Shown piece by piece: positions 23,865-33,162 of a stretch of DNA of 48,673 bases. Position numbers and translations under genes: made by a program. Location of the stretch: the NCBI GenBank assembly GCA_017459795.1, contig JAFUCG010000012.1:1-48673 (forward strand). Reading direction: 5' to 3'. The notes under the pieces were generated by a model. It had not been told where the DNA came from and ran no database searches. It saw only the letters and a list, made by a program, of their open reading frames with translations. The stretch is from Erysipelotrichaceae bacterium. GTDB lineage: Bacteria > Bacillota_I > Bacilli_A > Erysipelotrichales > Erysipelotrichaceae. Position 1 is the first letter of the stretch. Every line of letters starts with the position of its first letter.

Positions 23865-24824
23865 ATGAAAAAAGTGGGAAAGGTATTACTGATATTAGGT
23901 ATCATTATTGCAGCTATTGGAACAGGAGCTTACTTCTACATCCGTTCCAAGTTTCCGACAACAGGCGATACGGAAATTACGGAAGGCTACTATAAGAAAT
24001 TCAAATCCGATGGAGAACTGGAAATGAAGTATTCCCAGCTGGGAGAATATGAAGTCTCTTATACCGAGATCAAATCTGACAATGAATCCATTCAGAAGAT
24101 CCGTTTCTGGTATCCGAGTGAACTGGAAACCAACAGCAGACTGTATCCGACGATCATGGTGGTAAATGCGTCCGGTACACCAGCTGCCTCATATGAGCCT
24201 TTCTTTGAAAGACTTGCATCCTGGGGATTTATTGTCATTGGAAACGAAGACGGACAGGACGGTACCGGTGAAACAGCTTCAATAACACTGGATGCGGTAT
24301 TGAACTTAAAGGAAACTGTAATTGCAGGGCGTATCGATAGAGACAACATGGGTATTGTAGGATACTCTCAAGGCGGAGCTGGGGCACTGGCAGCTTTGAG
24401 CGAATATGAAAACGGAAAGATCTATAAGACGGTATTTACCGGCAGTGCAGCATATAAGTTCATGGCTGGCAACTTTGGCTGGAATTACGATGTAACAAAA
24501 ATCACTATTCCATACTTTATGACTGCCGGAACCGGTAAATCTGATGACGCCGGGGTAAAGGATATCACCAAAGAGTTTGCCGGAGTATGTCCTTTAGAGT
24601 CTCTTATTGAAAACTACAACAGTATCTCTGCTGACGTGATGAAGATCAGAGCCCGTGCGACAGGTGCGGAACATGAACAAATGCTGATGAGAACAGATGG
24701 ATACATGACCGCCTGGATGCTATATCATCTTCAGGGAAATGAAGAAGCCGGAAAGGCATTCTTCAGTGACGATGCTGAAATTCTCCATAATACAAACTGG
24801 CAGGATATAGAAAAGAACAGATAA
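23865..24824 (+). CDS. Membrane-anchored alpha/beta hydrolase (dienelactone-hydrolase-like)
   Basis: The 319-residue protein starts with a hydrophobic segment (VLLILGIIIAAIGTGAYFYI, residues 7-26) and so is probably anchored outside the membrane. The core has a beta strand LYPTIMVVNASGTPAASYEPF and nucleophile elbow GYSQGG (near residue 167). A C-terminal AEHEQML holds the likely catalytic histidine. It resembles chlorophyllase/dienelactone-hydrolase or PAF-acetylhydrolase-type esterases. It follows the pectin-acetylesterase-like gene by 12 bases and shares its fate after the IS21 insertion. Confidence 0.75.
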   Translation: MKKVGKVLLILGIIIAAIGTGAYFYIRSKFPTTGDTEITEGYYKKFKSDGELEMKYSQLGEYEVSYTEIKSDNESIQKIRFWYPSELETNSRLYPTIMVVNASGTPAASYEPFFERLASWGFIVIGNEDGQDGTGETASITLDAVLNLKETVIAGRIDRDNMGIVGYSQGGAGALAALSEYENGKIYKTVFTGSAAYKFMAGNFGWNYDVTKITIPYFMTAGTGKSDDAGVKDITKEFAGVCPLESLIENYNSISADVMKIRARATGAEHEQMLMRTDGYMTAWMLYHLQGNEEAGKAFFSDDAEILHNTNWQDIEKNR

Positions 24825-24855
24825 GCCGGAATCGCAGCTGATTCCGGCTTTCTTT
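24823..24855. terminator. Bidirectional terminator between hydrolase and tetR
   Basis: AAGCCGGAAT (24823-24832) pairs with ATTCCGGCTT (24841-24850), a perfect 10-bp stem followed by TCTTT. It closes both convergent genes. Confidence 0.85.
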
Positions 24856-24856
24856 A

Positions 24857-25396
24857 CTATAAGATGTCAATGGATTTTGCCCCGATGATGTGGTTGTTGA
24901 TGTTATCTACTATGATCTTGTTCAGCTCTTCGGGTGTTTCCTTCATTCCGTTGCTGAACCATACATCGATCCATCCGAAGATTCCATAAGCTGCAAAGGC
25001 CTTGGAGTAGAGCGCGTTTGGACCAATATCCGTATTCATATTCAGTCGGTTGCGGATAGCTGACAGAATCATGGAAGACATGTTCTGCTTGTATAAGATT
25101 TTATAAAATGACTGGTTTTTCTGGAAATGCTGAAACAGACTCTGGAAAAAATTATAGATGCTGGCGGAAGGATCTTTTTCAATAGCTTCCGCCCAGTCAT
25201 TGATAAGTGAATTGGTATGATGTTGAATTACTTCTTCCTTTGAATCATAGTTCCTGTAAAAGGATGCTCTTCCTACCTGAGCCTTGTTGCATATTTCACT
25301 TATTGAAATGTCATTTATCTTCTTCTTGCTCATCAGGCTGATGAGCGCTTTTGTTATCTGCTGTTTAACGTATGTGTTCTTTTCCTGTGGATTCAT
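24857..25396 (-). CDS. TetR/AcrR-family regulator of the esterase locus
   Basis: The ATG at 25396 was chosen because AGAGGAG lies 10 bases upstream; a TTG at 25405 would overlap that site. The 179-residue protein has the TetR HTH near its N-terminus (INDISISEICNKAQVGRASFYRNYDSKEEVI) and a helical ligand-binding C-terminal domain. It is transcribed divergently from the metallo-beta-lactamase-fold gene. The intergenic palindromes TGATACA/TGTCTCA recur at the promoter 5 kb away (19954-20031), so it likely controls both transcription units in response to a substrate-derived ligand. Confidence 0.88.
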   Translation of the reverse strand: MNPQEKNTYVKQQITKALISLMSKKKINDISISEICNKAQVGRASFYRNYDSKEEVIQHHTNSLINDWAEAIEKDPSASIYNFFQSLFQHFQKNQSFYKILYKQNMSSMILSAIRNRLNMNTDIGPNALYSKAFAAYGIFGWIDVWFSNGMKETPEELNKIIVDNINNHIIGAKSIDIL

Positions 25397-25397
25397 C

Positions 25398-25476
25398 TGA
25401 TACAAACTCCTCTCGAATGTCTCATTTTCTGTGAAACAATTGTCTCACAGGTTATTTTTATGATACATTTGTCTCA
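25398..25476. promoter_or_regulatory. TetR operators and divergent promoters
   Basis: Three related sites occur: TGATACA/TGTCTCA spaced over 25398-25425, a 20-bp palindrome TGTGAAACAATTGTCTCACA (25430-25449; 9 of 10 pairs) and TGATACATTTGTCTCA (25461-25476). TTGTCT (25440-25445) and ATACAT (25463-25468), 17 bases apart, may be the promoter of the rightward operon, so bound repressor would cover it. Confidence 0.7.
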
Positions 25477-25509
25477 GATAAAAGTCAATATATCTCACAG
25501 GAGAATAAT

Positions 25510-26361
25510 ATGGAAAAAGAAATCAAAAAGACATACTTGGTAAAGAAACTCATTGATGGTGTTTACGGCATCACATCATCAGGAGTTGTCAGCTTTCTGG
25601 TAATTGGAAAAGAGAAAGCCTGTATTGTAGATACAGCTTATGGCTTTGCTGATCTTAAAGCCATGGTTAGAGAAATAACTGATCTTCCGTTAATTGTCTT
25701 TAATACACACGGGCATATTGATCATACCGGAGGCAACTTCTATTTTGATACACCGGTTTACATCCATGAAAAAGATGTTGAATTATATAAAAAGCATAAT
25801 GAACCTGCCTTCCACCGCTACATGGAAAACAGACTGAAAATAATAGACAGAATAATCTTCTGGAGGACTCTGGTACCAAAGCATCCGGAAGATACAGACG
25901 AGGGAAGGGTAAACTTTTCAAACTGGCATTTTGTGAAAGAAGGAGACAGGTTTGATCTTGGCGATCTAACAGCTGAAGTCATTGAGATCCCGGGACATAC
26001 TCAGGGAAGCATAGCCATATACTTCCCGGAAAAGAAACTTCTTATTACATCTGATGGTGCCAATGCAGCAACGTGGCTGTATCTGCCGGAGTCAACTGAT
26101 CTGTCAGAATATATCAACAGTCTGCACAAACTTGAAAAGTATGACTTCAACAGTATTCTTACCGGTCACAGTGTAAAACTGTTCAACCGCGGGGATCTGG
26201 AGAACTGGATAAAGGTTGCCGAGCATCCTGGCTTAAATCACGCAAAGGAAGTTAAAGGTGGAGACTTTGCTCCGGGAGTAAAACCTCTTCAGGTCTGGGC
26301 TGAAGATGATGTAAAACATAAAGGACCATCGATTGTTATTGATCCTGAAAAGATAAAGTAG
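25510..26361 (+). CDS. Metallo-beta-lactamase-fold hydrolase
   Basis: The 283 residues show the MBL fold. Strand-turn SFLVIGKEKACIVDTAYG is followed by the zinc motif THGHIDH (near residues 66-72), a histidine in EIPGHTQGS (near 160), an aspartate in LLITSDGAN and a C-terminal ILTGHS histidine. No signal peptide is present. The family hydrolyses esters, thioesters, lactones or phosphates. Being first in an esterase/glycosidase operon under TetR control suggests a role on an acyl or lactone substrate. The operon continues 9 bases later. Confidence 0.87.
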   Translation: MEKEIKKTYLVKKLIDGVYGITSSGVVSFLVIGKEKACIVDTAYGFADLKAMVREITDLPLIVFNTHGHIDHTGGNFYFDTPVYIHEKDVELYKKHNEPAFHRYMENRLKIIDRIIFWRTLVPKHPEDTDEGRVNFSNWHFVKEGDRFDLGDLTAEVIEIPGHTQGSIAIYFPEKKLLITSDGANAATWLYLPESTDLSEYINSLHKLEKYDFNSILTGHSVKLFNRGDLENWIKVAEHPGLNHAKEVKGGDFAPGVKPLQVWAEDDVKHKGPSIVIDPEKIK

Positions 26362-26370
26362 GCAGATGAT

Positions 26371-27507
26371 ATGAAACTTGAAAAATGGGAAAAAGAACCG
26401 TTATGGCTTAAATTGCTGACACCATATCTTAAGAAAAAGAGATTGCCGGAAATGAAGGGTACTCCTGAAGTAAATAAGTGGGTAAGAATACCATTGGATG
26501 GCTGCGTCGCAGCTAATGGAGAAAAAACATACGCTGACTTCAAACTGGGCAGTGAAAACAAGTTGTTGATCTTCTTCATGGGTGGAGGAGTCAGCTGGAA
26601 TGAGCATACAGCTGCTCATCCGGCATCACTTTATTCAAAAGAAAAGAATTATGGCTTCTATACCATTCACATGGATCTGTTCTCGGATCTGAAACTGAAT
26701 ACAGGCATATTTGCAGAAAGAGAAGATAATCCTTTCCGTAACTGGTCAAAATTGATCTTCATCTATGATACCGGTGATTTCCATGCCGGAACAAATGACT
26801 ATCCATATATAGCTCAGGATGGCAGTAAGAGGATCCTTCACCATCATGGATATACTAATTACCGTAAGGGAATGGAGATTGTCAGAAATATAATTACTGA
26901 ACCTGATTACATTGCTGTTACAGGATGTTCAGGAGGGGCATTCGGTGCAGCGTTGCTGACAGATGATGTAATGGACATTTATCCGGACTGTAAAAATGTT
27001 CTGAGCATAATTGACAGTGGTTTCTTTCCTTTAAAAGGTTGGCATGATATTGCCAAAAATGTCTGGAAGTCACCTGAAAAGATTACAGAAAGAATACACT
27101 CAGATAACATAACGCTTGATGTGTTGCAGACACTGAAAAAGGATAGAAAAGACAAAGTAAAGATTCTTGTCACCTGTTCCATAAAAGATGAAGGGTTATC
27201 AAGAATGATCAATTACATAGAAAATGGTTCTTTCACCTTTACCAGAGAGAGCAGTATCAGGTTTCAGGAATGGTTAGCAGAGTCAGTAAACAAGTTCAAA
27301 ACAACAGTGCCGGGTACAGATATTTATCTGTTTGACTTTGCAGAGAAAAGTCAGAAGAAAAACGGTCTTACCAAGCATTGCATCTTGCAGGATCAAATCT
27401 TCTATGATTACAGAATAGACGGTATCAGCTGTGCAGAATGGATCAGGGCTGAGATGAATGGGAAAAGTGAGAGTTATGGCATGAACCTTTTGGAGGATCA
27501 GAAATGA
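26371..27507 (+). CDS. Pectin-acetylesterase-like hydrolase, cytoplasmic
   Basis: The 378-residue protein is a paralogue of the product at 22746: the same LLIFFMGGGVSWNEH region, DTGDFHAGTNDYPY, nucleophile in TGCSGGAFGAALL, Asp in TCSIKDEG and His in LTKHCI. It lacks the N-terminal membrane segment, so it should work inside the cell while its relative works outside. Its stop overlaps the next ATG by 4 bases. Two location-specific copies in one locus fit sequential deacylation before and after uptake. Confidence 0.8.
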   Translation: MKLEKWEKEPLWLKLLTPYLKKKRLPEMKGTPEVNKWVRIPLDGCVAANGEKTYADFKLGSENKLLIFFMGGGVSWNEHTAAHPASLYSKEKNYGFYTIHMDLFSDLKLNTGIFAEREDNPFRNWSKLIFIYDTGDFHAGTNDYPYIAQDGSKRILHHHGYTNYRKGMEIVRNIITEPDYIAVTGCSGGAFGAALLTDDVMDIYPDCKNVLSIIDSGFFPLKGWHDIAKNVWKSPEKITERIHSDNITLDVLQTLKKDRKDKVKILVTCSIKDEGLSRMINYIENGSFTFTRESSIRFQEWLAESVNKFKTTVPGTDIYLFDFAEKSQKKNGLTKHCILQDQIFYDYRIDGISCAEWIRAEMNGKSESYGMNLLEDQK

Positions 27508-28466
27508 GTAGATTTGTAAATGACATGGTGAGTAAAGTATTGCAGAAAGTAATTTACTCAAAAGTATATAAAGGACATAAGCCAAATGAGTGGAAACCGT
27601 GGAACACTCCGGAAACCATTCGTCTGGACAACGGCAAGGTAATGTTCAGAGATGTCTGTTATGGAAACAGTTACCCAAACAGTTATGCAGATATCTGGCT
27701 GCCTGATGACACCAATAAAAAGTGGCCGGTTGTAGTTTACCTGCATGGTGGCGGATTTATCTTTGGTAATAAAAGCAGTGGGGATCCGCTGTCTGCCGGA
27801 GAAGAAAAACAAGGCAAGTTGCAAAAGATCATTGAAGAAGGATATGTACTGGTGAATGCCGATTATGCATTGGCACCTCAATACCGTTTCCCAAGTCAGA
27901 TCAGGCAATTGGATGAGTTGTTCAGGTTTTTGCTTGATAACGCTGATAAATACAATCTGGATATGAACAGAGTATGCCTGTCAGGCGGTAGTGCCGGCGC
28001 AAATATGACGGAAATCTATGCAGCGTGTGTATGCAATAAAGAATATGCCGATCTGCTGAAAGTAGATCCGGTCATGACGAAGGAAAAACTGAAAGTTCTG
28101 GCAATTGATGAGGCAGCGCTTGATGCGAGTGTTTATGACCGCAGAATGTATATAATGCTGGGATGTGCGACCGGTGCTAAAAGAAACACACCGCAAGACG
28201 TTAAACAGATCAATGCCAAGACATTCATCAAGGATTCTTTTATCCCCAGCTGGATCAATGCCTCAAACGAAGGTGGGGAAAATGGTTTCTTCATTACTGA
28301 AGCCAGAGGGCTTAAGAAGATTCTGGACGAGAAGAAGGTAGATAATGACATGGTTTACTTCCCGGGTGAGAATCTGCCGCATGGCTACATGGACAATGTT
28401 GGAAGAGAAAAACATGCTGATGAAGCATTTAACAGAATGATGTCATTTATAAAGAAACACATATAG
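27504..28466 (+). CDS. HSL-type alpha/beta hydrolase (esterase)
   Basis: The 320-residue protein carries HGGGFIFG (near residue 78), the oxyanion-hole motif of the hormone-sensitive-lipase family, and nucleophile elbow GGSAGANM (near 158). A C-terminal LPHGYMDN holds the catalytic histidine. A lid-like insertion lies between. No signal peptide. It starts inside the previous gene (ATGA) and is followed by the symporter gene, so it belongs to the operon. Likely substrate: acyl esters on imported glycosides. Confidence 0.85.
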   Translation: MSRFVNDMVSKVLQKVIYSKVYKGHKPNEWKPWNTPETIRLDNGKVMFRDVCYGNSYPNSYADIWLPDDTNKKWPVVVYLHGGGFIFGNKSSGDPLSAGEEKQGKLQKIIEEGYVLVNADYALAPQYRFPSQIRQLDELFRFLLDNADKYNLDMNRVCLSGGSAGANMTEIYAACVCNKEYADLLKVDPVMTKEKLKVLAIDEAALDASVYDRRMYIMLGCATGAKRNTPQDVKQINAKTFIKDSFIPSWINASNEGGENGFFITEARGLKKILDEKKVDNDMVYFPGENLPHGYMDNVGREKHADEAFNRMMSFIKKHI

Positions 28467-28477
28467 GAGGAAAGAAA

Positions 28478-29974
28478 ATGGCAAAGGAAAAAGTTAATAA
28501 GCATCCTGACTGGAGATTGAGCAGTAAGGAAAGAATGTATTACTACATGGCAGACATTGGCAGACTGTTTGGCTTTGGAACCTTCAGTCTCTACATGACA
28601 CCGTTCCTGGCATTAAGAGGAGTTAACCTTTCAGTATTAGCCGGTGTAATGCTTGTTTTGAAAATCATTGATGCAGTTGATGATGTAGTCTTTGGCTATA
28701 TTATTGACCGTCTCAAGATTACGGAAATCAAGGCCTTTAAGAAAATTACAGGTGATGGCAAATACCTTCCATGGTACAGACTGACTTTTACCCTGTTTGC
28801 GATATTTACTATGGCCTTCTATCTGATGCCTGCCAATATTTCACAGACACAGAAGATGATCTGGTTCATCGTGACATATCTGCTCTATGATTTCTCATGT
28901 ACTTTGGCAGAAACACCGATCAACTCACTGATCATGACCTTAACAGATAATACAGAAGAGAGAAACCATATCCTCATGGTTAAGGGAATCATTACGGTTG
29001 TGTCAGCTGTTCTGCTAGGCGTTGTGTTGAATCTGCTGGTTGACCCGGTCAATGGTCCCGGGCTGTCATTCACTCAGGTATCAATCGGCTTAATGATTGC
29101 CTGTATCATCATCATGGTGCCAATGGCTTTAAAAGGAAAAGAATATAACACTTCTCTGAAGAATACGGATGGAGAAGAAAATGAAACATATACACTCAAG
29201 GACATGTGGAACTGTGTTAAGGTCAACAAGTTCATGATGATATTCCTGATCTCATCACTGATCACAGGGGTTACCGCGACATCTTCAGCTGTCAGTTCAT
29301 TGATCTCATTCTATCTGTTTGATGGTAATACCATGATCCTCTCCTTACCGGTACTCATTGCCTTTGTTCCGGCTATGATCCTGAATTTAAAGGCTGATAA
29401 GATTGCTGAGAAATTCGGCAGAAGGAACTCTCTTGTTATCTTAGGCGTAGTTTTTGGTGCAATGAACATCATACAGTATCTGGTTGGATATAAGAATATC
29501 GTAGTGTTGATCATCTTAGGTGTCGTTGCTGGAATTGCCAATTCAGTAAGAGCCATTTTCATGAACTTCATTGCTCCTGATACCATCGAATACACCCGTT
29601 ATAAAACCGGCAAAGACTGTTCAGGTATCTTCTATGCTTTGAATTCATTTGTCACTAAAGCAGTTGGCAGCGTCGGCGCCAGCCTTGGTTTACTGATTAT
29701 GTCTCTGTATCATTGGAATCCTGTTCAGGCTGAAAGCTTTGAAGAATTACTGGCCATGGGTATCCAGGAAGGCCAGGCTGCATATCAGTCCCCATTAGCC
29801 ATCCATGGCATGTGGGTAGTATATGCCTTAATTCCAGGTATCGGTTATCTTTTATCAGCCCTTGTCATGTGGTTCTACAAACTGAGAGACAAGGACGCTG
29901 AGTTAATGGCCAAGTGTAATGCCGGTGAGATCACCAGAGAAGAATGTGAAACAATGTTAAGCAGGAAATACTAA
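28478..29974 (+). CDS. GPH-family sugar:cation symporter (MFS)
   Basis: The 498-residue membrane protein has about 12 hydrophobic helices, an N-terminal DIGRLFGFGTFSLYMTPFLALRG and the cytoplasmic VDDVVFGYIIDRLKITEIKAFKK segment that marks the glycoside-pentoside-hexuronide:cation family. Such carriers import oligosaccharides or glycosides with Na+ or H+. AGGAGG stands 7 bases before ATG. It is the only transporter in the operon, so it defines uptake of the operon's substrate. The stop overlaps the GH2 start (TAATG). Confidence 0.9.
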   Translation: MAKEKVNKHPDWRLSSKERMYYYMADIGRLFGFGTFSLYMTPFLALRGVNLSVLAGVMLVLKIIDAVDDVVFGYIIDRLKITEIKAFKKITGDGKYLPWYRLTFTLFAIFTMAFYLMPANISQTQKMIWFIVTYLLYDFSCTLAETPINSLIMTLTDNTEERNHILMVKGIITVVSAVLLGVVLNLLVDPVNGPGLSFTQVSIGLMIACIIIMVPMALKGKEYNTSLKNTDGEENETYTLKDMWNCVKVNKFMMIFLISSLITGVTATSSAVSSLISFYLFDGNTMILSLPVLIAFVPAMILNLKADKIAEKFGRRNSLVILGVVFGAMNIIQYLVGYKNIVVLIILGVVAGIANSVRAIFMNFIAPDTIEYTRYKTGKDCSGIFYALNSFVTKAVGSVGASLGLLIMSLYHWNPVQAESFEELLAMGIQEGQAAYQSPLAIHGMWVVYALIPGIGYLLSALVMWFYKLRDKDAELMAKCNAGEITREECETMLSRKY

Positions 29975-32292
29975 TGATTAAAGAAAGCTTTAATGATAAT
30001 TGGATTTATTATCCTGGCAGCGGTACAGCTCTGGAAAAAACAATACATGGCAATGTAAAAGGTGAAAAGATCGTATTGCCTCATGATGCCATGATTTATC
30101 AGCACCGCGATCCAGATGCTGCAGGGGGCAATGCTACAGGCTATTATCCATGTGTTTCTGCCTGTTATGAAAAGAAATTTACAGTGAGTGAATCATATGG
30201 ATCAGCTTATCTGGAATTTGAAGGAATATACAAGGATTCATCTGTTTATGTCAACGGTTCGCTGCTGGCCGATCATCATAGCGGCTATCTGCCGTTAACA
30301 GTAGATGTATCTTCACTGTTAAGAAAAGGTGATAACACCATCAAAGTTATTGCCAGAAACAGCAGTCCTTCCAGCCGCTGGTATTGCGGAACAGGAATTT
30401 ACCGTGATGTATGGCTGCATACAGGACCTAAGGTACATATCAGTCCTGAAGGGGTGAGAATTACCGTCAATGAAGCGGATGAAGTCATGGCTGTCATGAC
30501 CATTGATACTGAATTAAACAACCGACATGATCAGCAGATAACAGTTGAATTAAGTCATAAGATTGCGAATCAGACAATATGCATGCCGGTAACCCTGTTA
30601 CCAAATGAGAAAAAGACTGTAAATGTACGCTTCTATCTTGAAAAGCCAAGACTGTGGAGTACAGATGATCCATACATGTATGAGTGCTGCAGTGAAATTG
30701 TTGGATATGACAGTACAGTTACTCGCTTTGGCATAAGAATTCTGAAACTGGACAGTTTTAGAGGATTCAGGATCAATGGCTCTGAGGTATTATTGCGTGG
30801 TGGCTGCATTCACCAGGACCATGGGATTCTCGGCGGTATTGAACACAGAGAGATGACCTGCCGCAGAATCAGAAAACTTAAGGAAGCCGGTTACAATGCG
30901 ATACGCTGTGCACACTTTCCAACCAGTAAAACAGTTCTTGACGCATGTGATGAACTGGGAATGCTGGTAATGCTGGAACTGTGTGATGCCTGGACAACAC
31001 CTAAAGTTGAAGATGACTACGCAAGGCATTTCAAGGAAGATTTCCTGAAAGACACCGAAGCGATGGTCTTACTGGCATACAATCATCCAAGTGTAATCAT
31101 GTATTCCATCGGGAATGAGATATCGGAAGTCAGTAATCCAACAGAAGTACAGTATGGCAGAATGATCACTGATAAGATCCGCTCCATGGATCCGGGCAGA
31201 TATGTTACCAACTGTATTAACATCATTCTGGCCATGATGGATAAGATCCCGCTATTGGCTGTAAAAACCGGAGCGGACATTAATTCCATCATGAACGGAA
31301 ACATGAGTGAACTGTACAAGGTTCTTTCTTCCAGAGAAATGGGAGAACCATTAGAAGAAGCTTTCAGTTATCTGGATGTTGCCGGGTACAACTATGCATC
31401 ATTCAGATATGTCACGGATATGAACAACTATCCTCACAGGATCATTTTGGGAACGGAATGTTATCCGAACAGTCTGTATGACAACTGGCAGTTGTGCATG
31501 AAATACCCACAGCTGATCGGTGATTTCGGATGGTGCGCATGGGACTATCTTGGTGAAGCGGGTGTAGGTCAGCACCGTTATGGTGAAGCAGATGGAAGTG
31601 ACCTTTATGGTAAATACCCATGGCGAACAGCTAATTGCGGTGATTTCGATCTTATCGGTAACCGCCGTCCGGTATCCTACTGGCGCCAGATCGTCTGGGG
31701 CTTAAGAAAAGAACCGTACATCGCATCGCAGGACCCTGCTCATTATGGTGAAAAACAGTCCCCGACGAAATGGGGCTGGAGCGATGCCACCAGATGCTGG
31801 AATTACAGGGAATCTGAAGGAAGACCAACAGTAGTTGAAGTATATTCGGATGCTGATGAGGTTGAATTATATCTTAATGACAAACTAGTTGGCAGGGAAA
31901 CTCCTGACCAATGTAAGACATATTTCACAACACTATTCGAAACAGGTGAACTAAAAGCAGTGAATATCCGCAATGGGCAGAAGGCTGAAGAAGACGTAAT
32001 AGTTTCAGCTTCCTATGAAGTTCATCTTGAACATTTGGAAACAGCTGAAGGAATTCATGAGTTCAGAGTAGTGGATGAAAAAGGGATTCTTAATCCTGAT
32101 GTTGAACTTACAGTAACATTGAAACCAGGTGACGGATCAAATGTTCTGGGATTTGGTTCAGCTGATCCATTAAGTGAAGAAAACTATTTTGATAAGACCA
32201 TAAGAACCTGGCAAGGTCAGGCACTGGCTGTTACATCAGGTAACGGGCAGTTAGAAACAGAGGTAAGAAATGAAACTTTTGACAAGGATTAA
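29974..32292 (+). CDS. GH2 glycoside hydrolase (beta-galactosidase/glucuronidase type)
   Basis: The 772 residues show GH2 architecture. A sugar-binding jelly roll (FEGIYKDSSVYVNG and RWYCGTGIYRDVWLH) is followed by an immunoglobulin-like domain, then the TIM barrel with acid/base Glu382 (SIGNEISE) and nucleophile Glu495 (GTECYP). A C-terminal DUF4982-like beta domain contains VVEVYSDADEVELYLNDKLV. No signal peptide. Specificity (galactose, glucuronate, or another beta-sugar) cannot be read from sequence alone. The next esterase gene begins 23 bases inside it. Confidence 0.88.
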   Translation: MIKESFNDNWIYYPGSGTALEKTIHGNVKGEKIVLPHDAMIYQHRDPDAAGGNATGYYPCVSACYEKKFTVSESYGSAYLEFEGIYKDSSVYVNGSLLADHHSGYLPLTVDVSSLLRKGDNTIKVIARNSSPSSRWYCGTGIYRDVWLHTGPKVHISPEGVRITVNEADEVMAVMTIDTELNNRHDQQITVELSHKIANQTICMPVTLLPNEKKTVNVRFYLEKPRLWSTDDPYMYECCSEIVGYDSTVTRFGIRILKLDSFRGFRINGSEVLLRGGCIHQDHGILGGIEHREMTCRRIRKLKEAGYNAIRCAHFPTSKTVLDACDELGMLVMLELCDAWTTPKVEDDYARHFKEDFLKDTEAMVLLAYNHPSVIMYSIGNEISEVSNPTEVQYGRMITDKIRSMDPGRYVTNCINIILAMMDKIPLLAVKTGADINSIMNGNMSELYKVLSSREMGEPLEEAFSYLDVAGYNYASFRYVTDMNNYPHRIILGTECYPNSLYDNWQLCMKYPQLIGDFGWCAWDYLGEAGVGQHRYGEADGSDLYGKYPWRTANCGDFDLIGNRRPVSYWRQIVWGLRKEPYIASQDPAHYGEKQSPTKWGWSDATRCWNYRESEGRPTVVEVYSDADEVELYLNDKLVGRETPDQCKTYFTTLFETGELKAVNIRNGQKAEEDVIVSASYEVHLEHLETAEGIHEFRVVDEKGILNPDVELTVTLKPGDGSNVLGFGSADPLSEENYFDKTIRTWQGQALAVTSGNGQLETEVRNETFDKD

Positions 32293-33160
32293 AAAGGCTA
32301 TATTCAATGCCCGTTTTCACAGAGTAAACAGACATTATTCCACAGATCCAATTGTAGGTGAAAGATTTTATATAAAAAGGGAAGGTAAAGAAGCTGTTGA
32401 AGTCCTGCTTTACAGACCTGATGTAAAAGAAAATGCTCCTGTCTTTGTACAGATCCACGGCGGCGCCTGGGTTGGAATGGATGCCGTAGATGATGATGAA
32501 TACTGTCATAGATTGAGTAAAGATCTTGAAGCATTTGTGGTAAATGTCAATTACAAAAGACTTTATGATAAAAGCTTTCCATACCCTCAGCAGGAAGTTG
32601 TTGATACGGTGAAATGGTTGAAGAAAAATGCAGGAGAATTGGGTATAGATCCTGACAGAATCATTCTTTCCGGCGGCAGTGCCGGCGGTCATCTTACGGC
32701 TGGCAGTGCCATCATGCTGGCAAAGGAAGGTGTTGAGATTGCCGGGCAGATCATGGAAGTTCCGTTTTTGGACTTTACTGGCAGTATACCGATCGACTTT
32801 CCAGAAGGAAATAAACTCTATGATATGATGTTTGAATTATATCCGCCTGAGATGCCCTTGGACAGCGAAGAGCTTTCACCGGCCGCAAGCATCAGTGAAG
32901 AGACACTTAATAAACTTTCCAAGGCTGTAGTAATTGTATGCGGTAAGGATCCTCTGCATCCTCAGGGAATCCATTACGCAGAATTGTTGAAGAAGCACGG
33001 AAAGCTGCTTGACCTTAAGATGTATGAGAATGGTTACCATGGTTTTGGAACAGACAAACCGGAGGAAATGGAAGAACAGAATCAGTTAAGAGAAGACTGC
33101 TACAAATATAAGGTTGAAAAGGCTAAAGAACTGTTTCAATTGGAAGAAGGAAGTAAATAA
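32270..33160 (+). CDS. HSL-type alpha/beta hydrolase (esterase)
   Basis: The 296-residue protein has IHGGAWVGM (near residue 64) as oxyanion motif, GGSAGGH (near 140) as nucleophile elbow, an Asp in CGKDPLHPQG and His in YHGFG. Its start lies inside the GH2 gene with AGAGG upstream. No signal peptide. It belongs to the same broad family as the gene at 27504 but has shorter loops, so it may take a different acyl group. Confidence 0.85.
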   Translation: MKLLTRIKKAIFNARFHRVNRHYSTDPIVGERFYIKREGKEAVEVLLYRPDVKENAPVFVQIHGGAWVGMDAVDDDEYCHRLSKDLEAFVVNVNYKRLYDKSFPYPQQEVVDTVKWLKKNAGELGIDPDRIILSGGSAGGHLTAGSAIMLAKEGVEIAGQIMEVPFLDFTGSIPIDFPEGNKLYDMMFELYPPEMPLDSEELSPAASISEETLNKLSKAVVIVCGKDPLHPQGIHYAELLKKHGKLLDLKMYENGYHGFGTDKPEEMEEQNQLREDCYKYKVEKAKELFQLEEGSK

Positions 33161-33162
33161 CA

